DNA from: an uncultured Burkholderiales bacterium
GTDB lineage: Bacteria; Pseudomonadota; Gammaproteobacteria; Burkholderiales; Burkholderiaceae_C
Length of the DNA stretch: 32,085 nt
Assembly: GCA_903844825.1 (NCBI GenBank)
Contig: CAIMVC010000338.1
Span: 1-32,085, forward strand
Direction: 5' to 3'
The position numbers and the translations under genes were made by a program. Of the stretch, positions 23,786-31,913 are shown in pieces (the first letter of the stretch is position 1; the number at the start of each line of letters is the position of its first letter). The notes below the pieces were generated by a model. It was given only the letters and a program-made list of their open reading frames with translations. It did no database searches and was not told where the DNA came from.

Positions 23786-25084
23786 CTACAAGGCGCAGGA
23801 GCGAAAACCGCAAAACACGTCGTCGCGCTCGGGCCGGTAGAAGTTGCGGAACTTGGGCGACTTCATGCGGGCGCGTGTGGCAAAAGAGCCGCCACGCAAG
23901 ACTTTGTGTGTGCCGAACCAGGGCTGGGAGTAGTCGGTGTAGGGTCCGGGCTGAAAACCCGGGTAAGGCCTGAAATTGCTGGCCGTCCACTCCCAGACAT
24001 CGCCCCAGCGAAAACCCCGGCGGCTTGCGGTGTGGGCGGCGACTTCCCATTCAACCTCAAAGGGCAGGCGCCGGCCGGCCCAGCGGCACCAGGCATCGGC
24101 CTCCCACCAGCTCATGTGCATGGCCGGCTGGGCAGCCAGCATGCGCATGGCGTGACCAAAGCGGTTCTGCATCACGGCGCCACTGGCCACGCCGATCTGG
24201 TCCACGTAGCGCGGAGCACGCCGGCCTTCGCTTTGGCTGATCTGCTGCAGCCAGGCCCAGCCGTCGGGCGACCATAGCTCAACCCTGTCGTAGCCGCCGT
24301 CGTCTACAAATTCGACGAATTGCGCCCAGCTGACGGGCTGTGCGTCGATCTCGAATTCGGGCACCGGCACGTCATGCGGCAGGCTTTCGTTGTCGAACAC
24401 AAAGCCCGCGGCCGGGCTGCCCAAGGACCAGTTGCAGGCAGGCAGCAGCAAGGGCTCGCGACTGAGCATGACCGGCGGCGTGTAGCGCTGCAGCAGGGGC
24501 TTGTCCAAAACCAATCCCAGCGTCTGAGCGGTCTGCACAAAAGCTTCGCCATGCATGTCTTCATGCAGCAGGCTGAGGCGAAAAAAATACAAGGCCTCGT
24601 CACTACCGTCCGTGCGTTCCAGCAACTCAAGCGCACTCTCGAGCGACTCCAGCAGGTAGGCCTTGACCTCCTGCAGCTCAGGCAGGTCCAGCGACCAGCG
24701 GCTGTCGTGCGAGACCAGGGACGAGTCCCACCAGCGGTCAGCGCCAGCCAGCACCGACGGTAGGCGGGCGGCAGCCGGATCGCTGCGCTGGCCCAGGTTG
24801 CGCTGCAGGTGGCGAGCCGTCCAGCGCTCCTGAAACCAGCCCACATGCCCCAGCTCCCAAACGGGTGGGTTGACCAGCGACAGCAAAGGCACCTGCATGC
24901 CGTTGGCTTCCAGCGCTTGCTGAAACTGGGCAAACAAATGCAGCGTGTGGTTGCGCGCGTCCATCAGGGCGAGCGACAAGACATCGCGCCCCGCGCTGCG
25001 TATCAAAGGCGAATCGATCCAGCTGGCATCACCGCCTTGCGGCGCGGTAGACGGACTGAAAGGTGAGGAAGGAGAAGTTGCCAC
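23786..25084 (-). CDS. EgtB/SenA family non-heme iron sulfoxide/selenoxide synthase
   Basis: Joins a sulfur or selenium donor to hercynine in ergothioneine or selenoneine synthesis. The N-terminal DinB-like domain has the three iron ligands: the His in WELGHVGWFQE and the two in LLHEDMHGE (His80, His174 and His178 with the start used here). The C-terminal FGE-sulfatase domain has CRWAGRRLP, VWEWTASNF, PYPGF and KVLRGGSFAT, ending FCGFRSC. The NPPVWELGHVGWFQE segment and PWFG/GPYTDYS look more like selenoneine synthase SenA than classical EgtB, judged from memory. No senB, senC or egtD is in the window. The start is uncertain: GTG at 25084 is used; the frame stays open to a GTG at 25246, but that N-terminal extension shows no domain. 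Confidence 0.85.
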   Translation of the reverse strand: MATSPSSPFSPSTAPQGGDASWIDSPLIRSAGRDVLSLALMDARNHTLHLFAQFQQALEANGMQVPLLSLVNPPVWELGHVGWFQERWTARHLQRNLGQRSDPAAARLPSVLAGADRWWDSSLVSHDSRWSLDLPELQEVKAYLLESLESALELLERTDGSDEALYFFRLSLLHEDMHGEAFVQTAQTLGLVLDKPLLQRYTPPVMLSREPLLLPACNWSLGSPAAGFVFDNESLPHDVPVPEFEIDAQPVSWAQFVEFVDDGGYDRVELWSPDGWAWLQQISQSEGRRAPRYVDQIGVASGAVMQNRFGHAMRMLAAQPAMHMSWWEADAWCRWAGRRLPFEVEWEVAAHTASRRGFRWGDVWEWTASNFRPYPGFQPGPYTDYSQPWFGTHKVLRGGSFATRARMKSPKFRNFYRPERDDVFCGFRSCAL

Positions 25085-25444
25085 GCGAGATTGCCCCAAT
25101 GGGTGATGTTGCTGGCCAGCAGGCAGACCGTCAAAGCGATGCGCTGGCGCGCTGCAAAGGTAAGCCTCATTTTGCACGAACAGGCCACCCTTGCCAGGGC
25201 ATTGGACAAGTCCTGGCCGACCCACGATTTCCTCGAATCTGTACACGACTAGGCACTAACCCTAGGACTCCCTAAGAATCACGCCTTTAAAAATAATTTT
25301 TCATGACAGGCCGGAAAAATGCTCAATTGCGCAGCGGACCTTGTCTATAAAATCGCCGCACCCACAGAGCCCCATCCGGAATGATTGCTACCAGCAGCGT
25401 TCCGGATGATTTGTATGGACGGCTCTTTTATATGGAGAATAACG
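25085..25444. other. divergent intergenic region upstream of the second TRAP operon
   Basis: About 360 bases between the EgtB/SenA-type gene and dctQ. The part near the enzyme could be an N-terminal extension of that gene but shows no domain. An inverted repeat lies at 25249-25265 and an AT-rich stretch at 25284-25301 (TTTAAAAATAATTTTT). A TATAAA occurs at 25346-25351 without a properly spaced -35. The leader to the dctQ ATG is otherwise featureless. Confidence 0.5.
25249..25265. promoter_or_regulatory. CTAGG-N7-CCTAG inverted repeat upstream of the TakP-type TRAP operon
   Basis: CTAGG-CACTAAC-CCTAG, followed after six more bases by CCTAAG. The same half-sites with a six-base spacer occur at 16890-16905 in the cox divergent promoter. 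The shared architecture in two catabolic promoter regions suggests a common regulator, which cannot be named. Confidence 0.45.
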
Positions 25445-26044
25445 ATGAAACTGCTGCTAAAGTTTTCAAATGCCGTGGATGGACTGAACAGCCTGATAGG
25501 CCGTTACGTGATCTGGTTGATCCTGGGCTCCACGATCATCAGTGGCGTCAATGCCGTGATCCGCAAGGCCTTCAACGTCAGCTCCAACGCTTATCTGGAA
25601 GTGCAGTGGTACCTGTTTGCAGCCTCGTTCCTGATTGCCGCTGGCTACACCCTGCTGCAAAACGAGCATGTGCGCATCGACGTCGTCTCCAGCCGACTCT
25701 CCAAGCGGGGGCAAATCTGGGTTGACATCATCGGCTTTTCGCTGTTTCTGACACCGGTTTGCCTGGCGATCCTTTACTACGGCATCCCGTTTTTCCTCAA
25801 GGCTTACACATCCGGCGAGGTCTCCAGCAACGCCGGTGGCCTGATCCGCTGGCCGGTCTACGCCATGATCCCCCTGGGCTTTACCTTGCTCATGCTGCAG
25901 GGCTGGTCGGAGCTGATCAAGCGCATCGCCTTTTTGCAAGGTTTGATTGAGGACCCTACAGTCAAGAAGGTCGAAAAGACCGCAGAAGAAGAGCTCGCCG
26001 AAGCCATACGGCGCCTGGCTGAAACAAAAACCAACGCCAGCTGA
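25445..26044 (+). CDS. dctQ: TRAP transporter small membrane subunit, TakQ/DctQ type
   Basis: A 199-residue DctQ-type membrane protein with four hydrophobic segments. The LLQNEHVRIDVVSSRLS loop has the conserved N-E-H-V-R-I-D of the 2-oxoacid/mannitol-type TRAP small subunits. The C-terminus is a charged helix rich in Lys and Glu (EKTAEEELAEAIRRLAET). The ATG at 25445 is set by GGAG at 25434-25437; in-frame upstream starts begin before this site. It is first in a Q-M-P ordered operon, 14 bases before dctM. Confidence 0.92.
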   Translation: MKLLLKFSNAVDGLNSLIGRYVIWLILGSTIISGVNAVIRKAFNVSSNAYLEVQWYLFAASFLIAAGYTLLQNEHVRIDVVSSRLSKRGQIWVDIIGFSLFLTPVCLAILYYGIPFFLKAYTSGEVSSNAGGLIRWPVYAMIPLGFTLLMLQGWSELIKRIAFLQGLIEDPTVKKVEKTAEEELAEAIRRLAETKTNAS

Positions 26045-26058
26045 ACGGGGAAAACAAC

Positions 26059-27810
26059 ATGGAATTTCTCACACACAACCTGGCCCCCATCATGTTTCTG
26101 GGGCTGATCGTCTTCTTGCTGATGGGCTTTCCGGTAGCGTTTAGCCTGGGCGCCTGCGGCCTGTTTTTTGGCTTTGTCGGGGTCGAGCTTGGCGTGTTGC
26201 CGCAAGCCCTGCTGCAGGCCTTGCCCCTGCGGCTTTTTGGCATCATGCAAAACGACACCTTGCTGGCCATCCCGTTTTTTACCCTGATGGGCTTGATACT
26301 TGAACGCAGCGGCATGGCTGAGGACTTGCTCGACACGATTGGTCAGTTGTTCGGCCCCGTGCGCGGTGGCCTGGCGCTGGCCGTCATCTTTGTCGGCGCC
26401 CTGCTGGCTGCCACCACCGGCGTCGTGGCGGCTTCGGTGATCTCAATGGGCCTGATTTCACTGCCCATCATGCTGCGCTACGGCTACGACCGGCGCATTG
26501 CGGCAGGGGTCATTGCAGCTTCTGGCACGCTGGCGCAGATCATTCCGCCGTCGCTGGTGCTGATTATCCTGGCCGATCAGCTCGGCCGCAGCGTGGGCGA
26601 CATGTACAAGGGCGCCTTCATTCCCGGCTTCATGCTGACCCTCATGTACGTGGGCTTCGTGATTGTGATGGCCATCATGCGGCCGACCTGGCTGCCGGCC
26701 CTGCCGCCCGAGGCGCGCTCGATCCGCGAAGACAACGGTAAAAGTGGCCTGAGCTCGCTGCTGGTCCTGACTGTATTGTCGACCGCAGTGGCCATCTACT
26801 TTGGTCAACACTACGCCGATGTCTACAGCTGGGCCCAGGGTACCAAGGTCGACAAGGTTGCCACCGATGAGACGATCGTGGTGTCGATGTGCGTTGGCGT
26901 GCTACTGGCTTTTGTGATTGCGCTGATCAACAAGGTCAGCCGCCTGGGCCTGCTGTCTCGCATGGCCGAACGCGTGACGTTTGTGCTGATCCCCCCGCTG
27001 CTGCTGATCTTTCTGGTGCTGGGCACCATTTTCCTGGGTATCGCCACCCCGACCGAGGGCGGCGCCATGGGTGCGCTGGGCGCTTTCATCATGGCCATGG
27101 CGCGCGGGCGCCTGAGCCTGAGCCTGCTCAAGCAGGCGCTGAACACGACCACCAAGCTGTCGTGTTTTTTGGTCTTCATCCTGATCGGCTCGACCATCTT
27201 CAGCCTGGTATTTCAGGGCGTGGATGGCGGCATCTGGGTCGAGCATTTGCTGACCGGCCTGCCGGGCGGGCAGACCGGCTTTTTGATCGTGGTCAACATC
27301 CTGATCTTCCTCCTGGCTTTCTTCCTGGACTTCTTTGAACTCTCGTTCATCGTGGTGCCGCTGCTGGCACCCGTGGCCGAAAAACTGGGTATTGACCTGA
27401 TCTGGTTTGGCGTGCTGCTGGCGGTGAACATGCAGACCTCCTTCATGCATCCACCGTTTGGCTTTGCTCTGTTTTACCTGCGCAGTGTGGCTCCCCTGAA
27501 GGCCTACACCGACCGCCTGACAGGCAAGAGCATCGAGCCCGTCACCACCATGCAGATTTACTGGGGTGCTGTGCCCTTTGTGATACTCCAGGTGGTGATG
27601 GTGGCGCTGATCATCTTCTTTCCCGGCATCGTCTCAAGCGGCCTGGACAAGGCCGAGACGGTGGATTTAAACCAGGTTCAAATCCAGATGGATGCCGAAA
27701 GCCGGAGCGCAGATGCCCAGGCCGAAGCCGCCGCTGCAGGCGCTGCGAACACCGACGATGACGCCATGAAAGCACTGCAGGAATCCATGGAAAAGGACGC
27801 CAAGAAATAA
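26059..27810 (+). CDS. dctM: TRAP transporter large permease subunit, TakM/DctM type
   Basis: A 583-residue transport subunit, longer than the ~430-residue classical DctM. It has the usual halves (GALLAATTGVVAASVISMGLI region; TLAQIIPPSLVLIILAD; GIATPTEGGAMGALGAFIMA; SFMHPPFGFALFYLRSVAP). The extra length comes from an insertion between the halves (about residues 215-300, with two more hydrophobic segments) and a polar C-terminal tail of ~50 residues rich in Ala, Asp, Glu and Lys. The insertion is usual for the subfamily paired with TakP-like binding proteins; the tail looks cytoplasmic and disordered. GGGGAAAACAAC precedes the ATG. The substrate is inferred from dctP downstream. Confidence 0.92.
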   Translation: MEFLTHNLAPIMFLGLIVFLLMGFPVAFSLGACGLFFGFVGVELGVLPQALLQALPLRLFGIMQNDTLLAIPFFTLMGLILERSGMAEDLLDTIGQLFGPVRGGLALAVIFVGALLAATTGVVAASVISMGLISLPIMLRYGYDRRIAAGVIAASGTLAQIIPPSLVLIILADQLGRSVGDMYKGAFIPGFMLTLMYVGFVIVMAIMRPTWLPALPPEARSIREDNGKSGLSSLLVLTVLSTAVAIYFGQHYADVYSWAQGTKVDKVATDETIVVSMCVGVLLAFVIALINKVSRLGLLSRMAERVTFVLIPPLLLIFLVLGTIFLGIATPTEGGAMGALGAFIMAMARGRLSLSLLKQALNTTTKLSCFLVFILIGSTIFSLVFQGVDGGIWVEHLLTGLPGGQTGFLIVVNILIFLLAFFLDFFELSFIVVPLLAPVAEKLGIDLIWFGVLLAVNMQTSFMHPPFGFALFYLRSVAPLKAYTDRLTGKSIEPVTTMQIYWGAVPFVILQVVMVALIIFFPGIVSSGLDKAETVDLNQVQIQMDAESRSADAQAEAAAAGAANTDDDAMKALQESMEKDAKK

Positions 27811-27837
27811 CAGACTCACATCAATTTTCCCGAATGG

Positions 27838-27866
27838 AACGGTCTGCCCGACGATCGGGCTCCGTT
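27838..27866 (+). promoter_or_regulatory. stem-loop between dctM and dctP
   Basis: GCCCGA-CGA-TCGGGC (27846-27860) is a perfect six-pair hairpin, extended by AACGG/CCGTT outside a small internal loop. It has no T-run, so it is not an intrinsic terminator. In the 140-base gap before the binding-protein gene it could stabilise or process the dctP message, as seen in other transporter operons where the binding protein is made in excess. Confidence 0.5.
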
Positions 27867-27950
27867 TCACGGGTAAGCCCCAATTCATTTGATTTTTTCG
27901 GCTTTTAGACTTATTCACTTTCTCTGACTTGCTGACTTTAGGAGTTTTCC

Positions 27951-29030
27951 ATGGATCGTCGTTCGATTATTAAAAATGCCGGCATCGCTGGCGTTCTGGC
28001 CGCTGGTGCTGCACCGGCAGTGCACGCGCAGGCTGCTCTGCGCTGGCGACTGGCATCCAGCTTCCCCAAGTCGCTGGACACGATCCACGGTGCGGCCGAG
28101 GTCTTTGCCAAGAAAGTTGGCGAAATGAGCGGAGGCAAGTTCAGCATTTCCGTTCACGCAGCAGGTGAGTTGATGCCGGCCTTTGGCGTGGTCGATGGCG
28201 TCCAGAACGGCACCGTTGAAATTGCCCACACCGCACCGTACTACTTCTTTGGAAAAGATGAAACTTTCGCCCTGGGTTGCGCCATTCCCTTTGGCCTGAA
28301 CAGCCGGCAAATGACCGCCTGGATGTACGAGGGCAACGGCCTCAAGCTGATGCGTGAGTTTTACGCTGGCTACAACATCATCAGCTTTCCTGGCGGCAAC
28401 ACCGGCTCACAGATGGGCGGCTGGTATCGCAAGGAGATCAAGTCAGTCAAAGACATCAAGGGCCTGAAGTTCCGCGTTGGCGGTTTCGCCGGCAAGGTGA
28501 TTGAGCGCATGGGCGGCGTGCCGCAAAACATTCCTGGCGGGGAAATCTATCAGGCGCTTGAAAAAGGCACGATTGACGCTGCCGAATGGGTCGGGCCGTA
28601 CGATGACCAGAAATTGGGCTTTAACAAAGTGGCGCCCTTTTACTACTACCCTGGCTGGTGGGAAGGTGGCCCTCAGCTCGACTTTTTCATCAACAACAAA
28701 GCATTCGAGGGCTTGTCGCCCGAGAACAAGACCATCGTGGAATGCGCGGCGGCCTATGCCCATACCGACATGCAGGCCAAGTATGACGCCCGCAACCCCG
28801 GCGCCCTCAAGCAACTGGTCGGTGCAAAAACCAAGGTTCTTCCCTTCCCCAAAGATGTGATGGAAATGGCGTTCAAGGAGTCCATGGCCATTTACGCGGA
28901 ACTCAACACAAAAAATCCGCGCTGGAAAAAGGTCTACGAAGATTACGCCAACTTCCGACGCGAACAAAATCTTTGGTTCCGCTTCACCGAAGCCCGCTTC
29001 GACAACTTCATGCAATCGCAAAAGCTGTAA
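27951..29030 (+). CDS. TRAP transporter substrate-binding protein, TakP-like (2-oxoacid/lactate type)
   Basis: A 359-residue periplasmic receptor. The N-terminus MDRRSIIKNAG followed by a hydrophobic stretch is a twin-arginine (Tat) signal with cleavage near VHAQA. The mature protein has features of the TakP/LctP group, which binds 2-oxoacids or lactate with a bound cation: NIPGGEIYQALEKGTIDAAEW, then VGPYDDQKLGFNK and PGWWEGGPQLDFF. KGLKFRVGGFAGK carries the carboxylate-binding Arg. TAGGAG precedes the ATG at 27951. It is the third gene of the operon and is followed by an intrinsic terminator. The exact ligand (pyruvate, other 2-oxoacids, lactate) is not determinable by eye. Confidence 0.92.
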   Translation: MDRRSIIKNAGIAGVLAAGAAPAVHAQAALRWRLASSFPKSLDTIHGAAEVFAKKVGEMSGGKFSISVHAAGELMPAFGVVDGVQNGTVEIAHTAPYYFFGKDETFALGCAIPFGLNSRQMTAWMYEGNGLKLMREFYAGYNIISFPGGNTGSQMGGWYRKEIKSVKDIKGLKFRVGGFAGKVIERMGGVPQNIPGGEIYQALEKGTIDAAEWVGPYDDQKLGFNKVAPFYYYPGWWEGGPQLDFFINNKAFEGLSPENKTIVECAAAYAHTDMQAKYDARNPGALKQLVGAKTKVLPFPKDVMEMAFKESMAIYAELNTKNPRWKKVYEDYANFRREQNLWFRFTEARFDNFMQSQKL

Positions 29031-29053
29031 GCATTTCAAGGCTTGACAGTCTC

Positions 29054-29083
29054 AAAAACCGCTCAATCTGAGCGGTTTTTTTT
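29054..29083 (+). terminator. intrinsic terminator after the TakP-type TRAP operon
   Basis: AAAAA-CCGCTCA-ATC-TGAGCGG-TTTTTTTT: a seven-pair GC-rich stem with a three-base loop, extended by A-T pairs and ending in eight T. It begins 24 bases after the dctP stop. Confidence 0.92.
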
Positions 29084-29186
29084 GCGCTCAGCAGGGCCGC
29101 CTGCCTGAAGATGACGGTATCCACCGACGCCGCGTGCAACGTCAAATCGGTCAAGGCGTTGCAGTTGCGCGCCTCAGGAGGCTCGG

Positions 29187-29987
29187 TCAGTCGCGACGCT
29201 CAACCACCGCAAAGGCATCGTGCGCGTGAATCGATTCGTGATTGACCACTTCGACGCGGTAGTTGCCGATGCGCGCATCGGCGTTGAGGCAAACGGCTAC
29301 GTCGCGGATCAGGTCTTCCACAAATTTGGGGTTGGCGTAGGCGCGTTCGGTGACCCACTTTTCGTCGGACCGCTTGAGTAAGCCCCACAGTTCACTTGAG
29401 GCGTTGTCCTCGGCAAAACGCACCAGTTCGGCCCAGTCCAGCGCCTGGCGCAGATCCACGCGCAAGCTGATGTGGGAGCGCTGATTGTGCGCGCCGTCCT
29501 CAGACACTTCCTTGGAGCACGGGCACAGCGACTTGACCGGAACCACGGCTTGCATGCTCAGCGTGGTCTGGCCCTGACGGCGCTCGGCGAACCAGGTGCC
29601 GTCGTATTCCATCAAGCTTTGCAGCCCGGTAACAGGCGCAGCCTTGCGAACGAAAAACGGGAAACTGACCTCGATTCGCCCGCCCTCGGCTTCCAGCAGC
29701 GCCAGCAAGGTCTCTATCTCCTGAGCTAGCGAGACGTCAGTCAGGGGACGGTCCAGCGCATCGAGCCAGGCAATCAGGCGAGACATGTGCGCGCCTTTTT
29801 GCTCGGCATTCAAGGCGACGTCAAGCGACCAGGTGCCCACAGTAGCCTGCGGCTTGCCACCAACCACCACGCTCAGGGGGTAGCGCAGGGACTTGATGCC
29901 CACGCGCTGAATGGGAATGTCGCGCAGGTCGACCCGGGCCTGCACATCGGGCATGGCCAGGACCGCAGCCTCGGCAGCAGCGCTCAT
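29187..29987 (-). CDS. folE2: GTP cyclohydrolase FolE2 (type IB)
   Basis: A 266-residue GTP cyclohydrolase IB, the first enzyme of tetrahydrofolate (and related pterin) synthesis, converting GTP to 7,8-dihydroneopterin triphosphate. The family hallmark SLCPCSKE is at 153-160 (Cys155, Cys157; one is the metal-binding active-site Cys), followed by AHNQRSHIS. NAEQKGAHMSR near residue 65 and HESIHAHDAF near the C-terminus supply conserved His. The length is normal. It starts two bases after the dxs stop, so it is translated from the ispA-dxs-folE2 transcript. Confidence 0.96.
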   Translation of the reverse strand: MSAAAEAAVLAMPDVQARVDLRDIPIQRVGIKSLRYPLSVVVGGKPQATVGTWSLDVALNAEQKGAHMSRLIAWLDALDRPLTDVSLAQEIETLLALLEAEGGRIEVSFPFFVRKAAPVTGLQSLMEYDGTWFAERRQGQTTLSMQAVVPVKSLCPCSKEVSEDGAHNQRSHISLRVDLRQALDWAELVRFAEDNASSELWGLLKRSDEKWVTERAYANPKFVEDLIRDVAVCLNADARIGNYRVEVVNHESIHAHDAFAVVERRD

Positions 29988-29989
29988 GC

Positions 29990-31882
29990 TCAGGCCACCG
30001 ACTTCAAGGCCGGCTTGGCAGAGCGGTCCGCCAGCAGCGCGGCAAAGCGCGCACGAATGGAGGCCTCGATACCTGCCGCATCCAGCCCTTGCTGCGCCAG
30101 CAGTACAGCAGGGTCACCGTGTTCGGTAAAGACATCGGACAGACCCAGTTGCAGCAGCGGCTTGAGCACGCCAGCGGTCTGCAGTGCTTCACCCACGGCA
30201 TTGCCAGCACCTCCCATCAGGGCACCCTCCTCAATCGTGACCAGCGCGTCGTGCGTGGCAGCCGCCTGCAGGAGCAGTTCGGTGTCCAGCGGCTTGGCCC
30301 AGCGCATGTTGATCACCGTCAGGCCCAGCTTTTGCGCCGCTTGCAAGGCGGGATACAACAAGGAGCCAAAGGCAAGGATCGCCACACCGGTGCCCTGCAG
30401 CCGAACCTCACCCTTGCCAAAAGGCAGCGCGTCGAGATGCGTTTCGGTGGCCACACCTGCACCCGCACCACGCGGATAACGCACGGCGACCGGGTGGTTT
30501 TGCGCGTAGGCGCTGCTGAGCAGTTGGCGGCACTCGCTTTCGTCGGCCGGGCAGGCCACGCTCATATTGGGAATGCAGCGCAAGTAAGCAATGTCATAGG
30601 CACCGGCGTGGGTGGCACCGTCGGCGCCCACCAGACCGGCTCGGTCGAGGGCAAAGACCACGGGCAGGTTCTGCAGGGCGACGTCATGGATCAGTTGGTC
30701 GTAGCCGCGTTGCAGGAAAGTTGAGTAAATCGCCACCACCGGCTTGAGGCCCTCGCAGGCCATACCTGCCGCAAAGGTCACCGCGTGCTGCTCGGCAATG
30801 CCCACGTCGTGGTAGCGCTCTGGAAACCGCTGATGAAACTCGACCATGCCCGAGCCCTCGCGCATGGCCGGCGTGATGCCCACCAGACGGCTGTCCTGTG
30901 CGGCCATATCGCACAGCCAGCGCCCGAACACCTGGGTGAAGGTTTGCTTGGCGGGCACCGCCGCCTTTTGCAAGCCCAGCGCGGGGTCAAACTTGCCGGG
31001 GCCATGGTAGGCGATCGGGTCGGCCTCGGCCATCTTGTAGCCCTGCCCCTTTTTGGTCACCACATGCAGGAACTGCGGACCTTTGAGGTTTTTGATGTTC
31101 TCCAGAGTGGGGATCAGCGACTCGAGGTCGTGTCCATCGATGGGGCCAATGTAGTTAAAGCCAAAATTCTCGAACAAGGTGGCAGGCACAACCATGCCTT
31201 TGGCGTGCGACTCCAGCCGCTTGGCCAGTTCAAACAGCGGTGGCGCAGCCTTGAGCACCTGTTTGCCGACGTTCTTGGCCGCCGCATAAAACTGCCCGCT
31301 CATGAGCTGGGCCAGGTAGCGGTTGAGCGCGCCCACTGGCGGGCTGATGCTCATGTCGTTGTCGTTGAGGATCACCAGCAAGTTGCAGTCACTCACCCCG
31401 GCGTTGTTCAAGGCTTCGAACGCCATGCCGGCGCTCATGGCGCCATCGCCAATGACGGCCACGGCGTGCCGGTTCAGGCCTTTTTGCCTGAACGCCATGG
31501 CCATGCCCAGTGCAGCCGATATCGAGGTCGACGAGTGGGCTGTGCCGAAGGTGTCGAACGGGCTCTCGTCCCGGCGCGGAAATCCCGACAGCCCCCCCAG
31601 TTGACGCAAGCTGCCCATGCGATCGCGCCTGCCAGTGAGTATTTTGTGCGGGTAGGTTTGATGGCCGACGTCCCAGACCAGCCGGTCATCGGGCGTGTTG
31701 AACACATAGTGCAGCGCCACGGTCAACTCGACCGTGCCCAGATTGGAGCTGAGGTGACCGCCGGTGCGCGCCACGCTCTCGAGCAAAAAGCTGCGCAATT
31801 CATCGGCTACGCGCTTGAGCTGGTGGCGAGGCAGCAGGCGCAGATCGGCCGGGCTGTTGATGGTTTCGAGCAATTGGTACAT
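29990..31882 (-). CDS. dxs: 1-deoxy-D-xylulose-5-phosphate synthase
   Basis: A 630-residue DXP synthase, the first enzyme of the non-mevalonate (MEP) isoprenoid pathway; it condenses pyruvate and glyceraldehyde 3-phosphate using thiamine diphosphate. [17 protein letters not shown] (42-58), the thiamine-diphosphate motif starting at GDGAMS (145-150) and ending at N159-N160, and [16 protein letters not shown] with the catalytic Glu (about residue 377) are all intact. The length equals other Dxs proteins. AGAGGAAG precedes the ATG at 31882. It lies 31 bases after ispA and immediately before folE2. Confidence 0.97.
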   Translation of the reverse strand: MYQLLETINSPADLRLLPRHQLKRVADELRSFLLESVARTGGHLSSNLGTVELTVALHYVFNTPDDRLVWDVGHQTYPHKILTGRRDRMGSLRQLGGLSGFPRRDESPFDTFGTAHSSTSISAALGMAMAFRQKGLNRHAVAVIGDGAMSAGMAFEALNNAGVSDCNLLVILNDNDMSISPPVGALNRYLAQLMSGQFYAAAKNVGKQVLKAAPPLFELAKRLESHAKGMVVPATLFENFGFNYIGPIDGHDLESLIPTLENIKNLKGPQFLHVVTKKGQGYKMAEADPIAYHGPGKFDPALGLQKAAVPAKQTFTQVFGRWLCDMAAQDSRLVGITPAMREGSGMVEFHQRFPERYHDVGIAEQHAVTFAAGMACEGLKPVVAIYSTFLQRGYDQLIHDVALQNLPVVFALDRAGLVGADGATHAGAYDIAYLRCIPNMSVACPADESECRQLLSSAYAQNHPVAVRYPRGAGAGVATETHLDALPFGKGEVRLQGTGVAILAFGSLLYPALQAAQKLGLTVINMRWAKPLDTELLLQAAATHDALVTIEEGALMGGAGNAVGEALQTAGVLKPLLQLGLSDVFTEHGDPAVLLAQQGLDAAGIEASIRARFAALLADRSAKPALKSVA

Positions 31883-31913
31883 CGTCGTCTTCCTCTGAGT
31901 GTCTGGCGGGTGG

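Noticed and set aside
25327-25351. TTGCGC/TATAAA as a promoter for the second TRAP operon
   Set aside because: The spacer is 13 bases, too short for a normal sigma-70 promoter.
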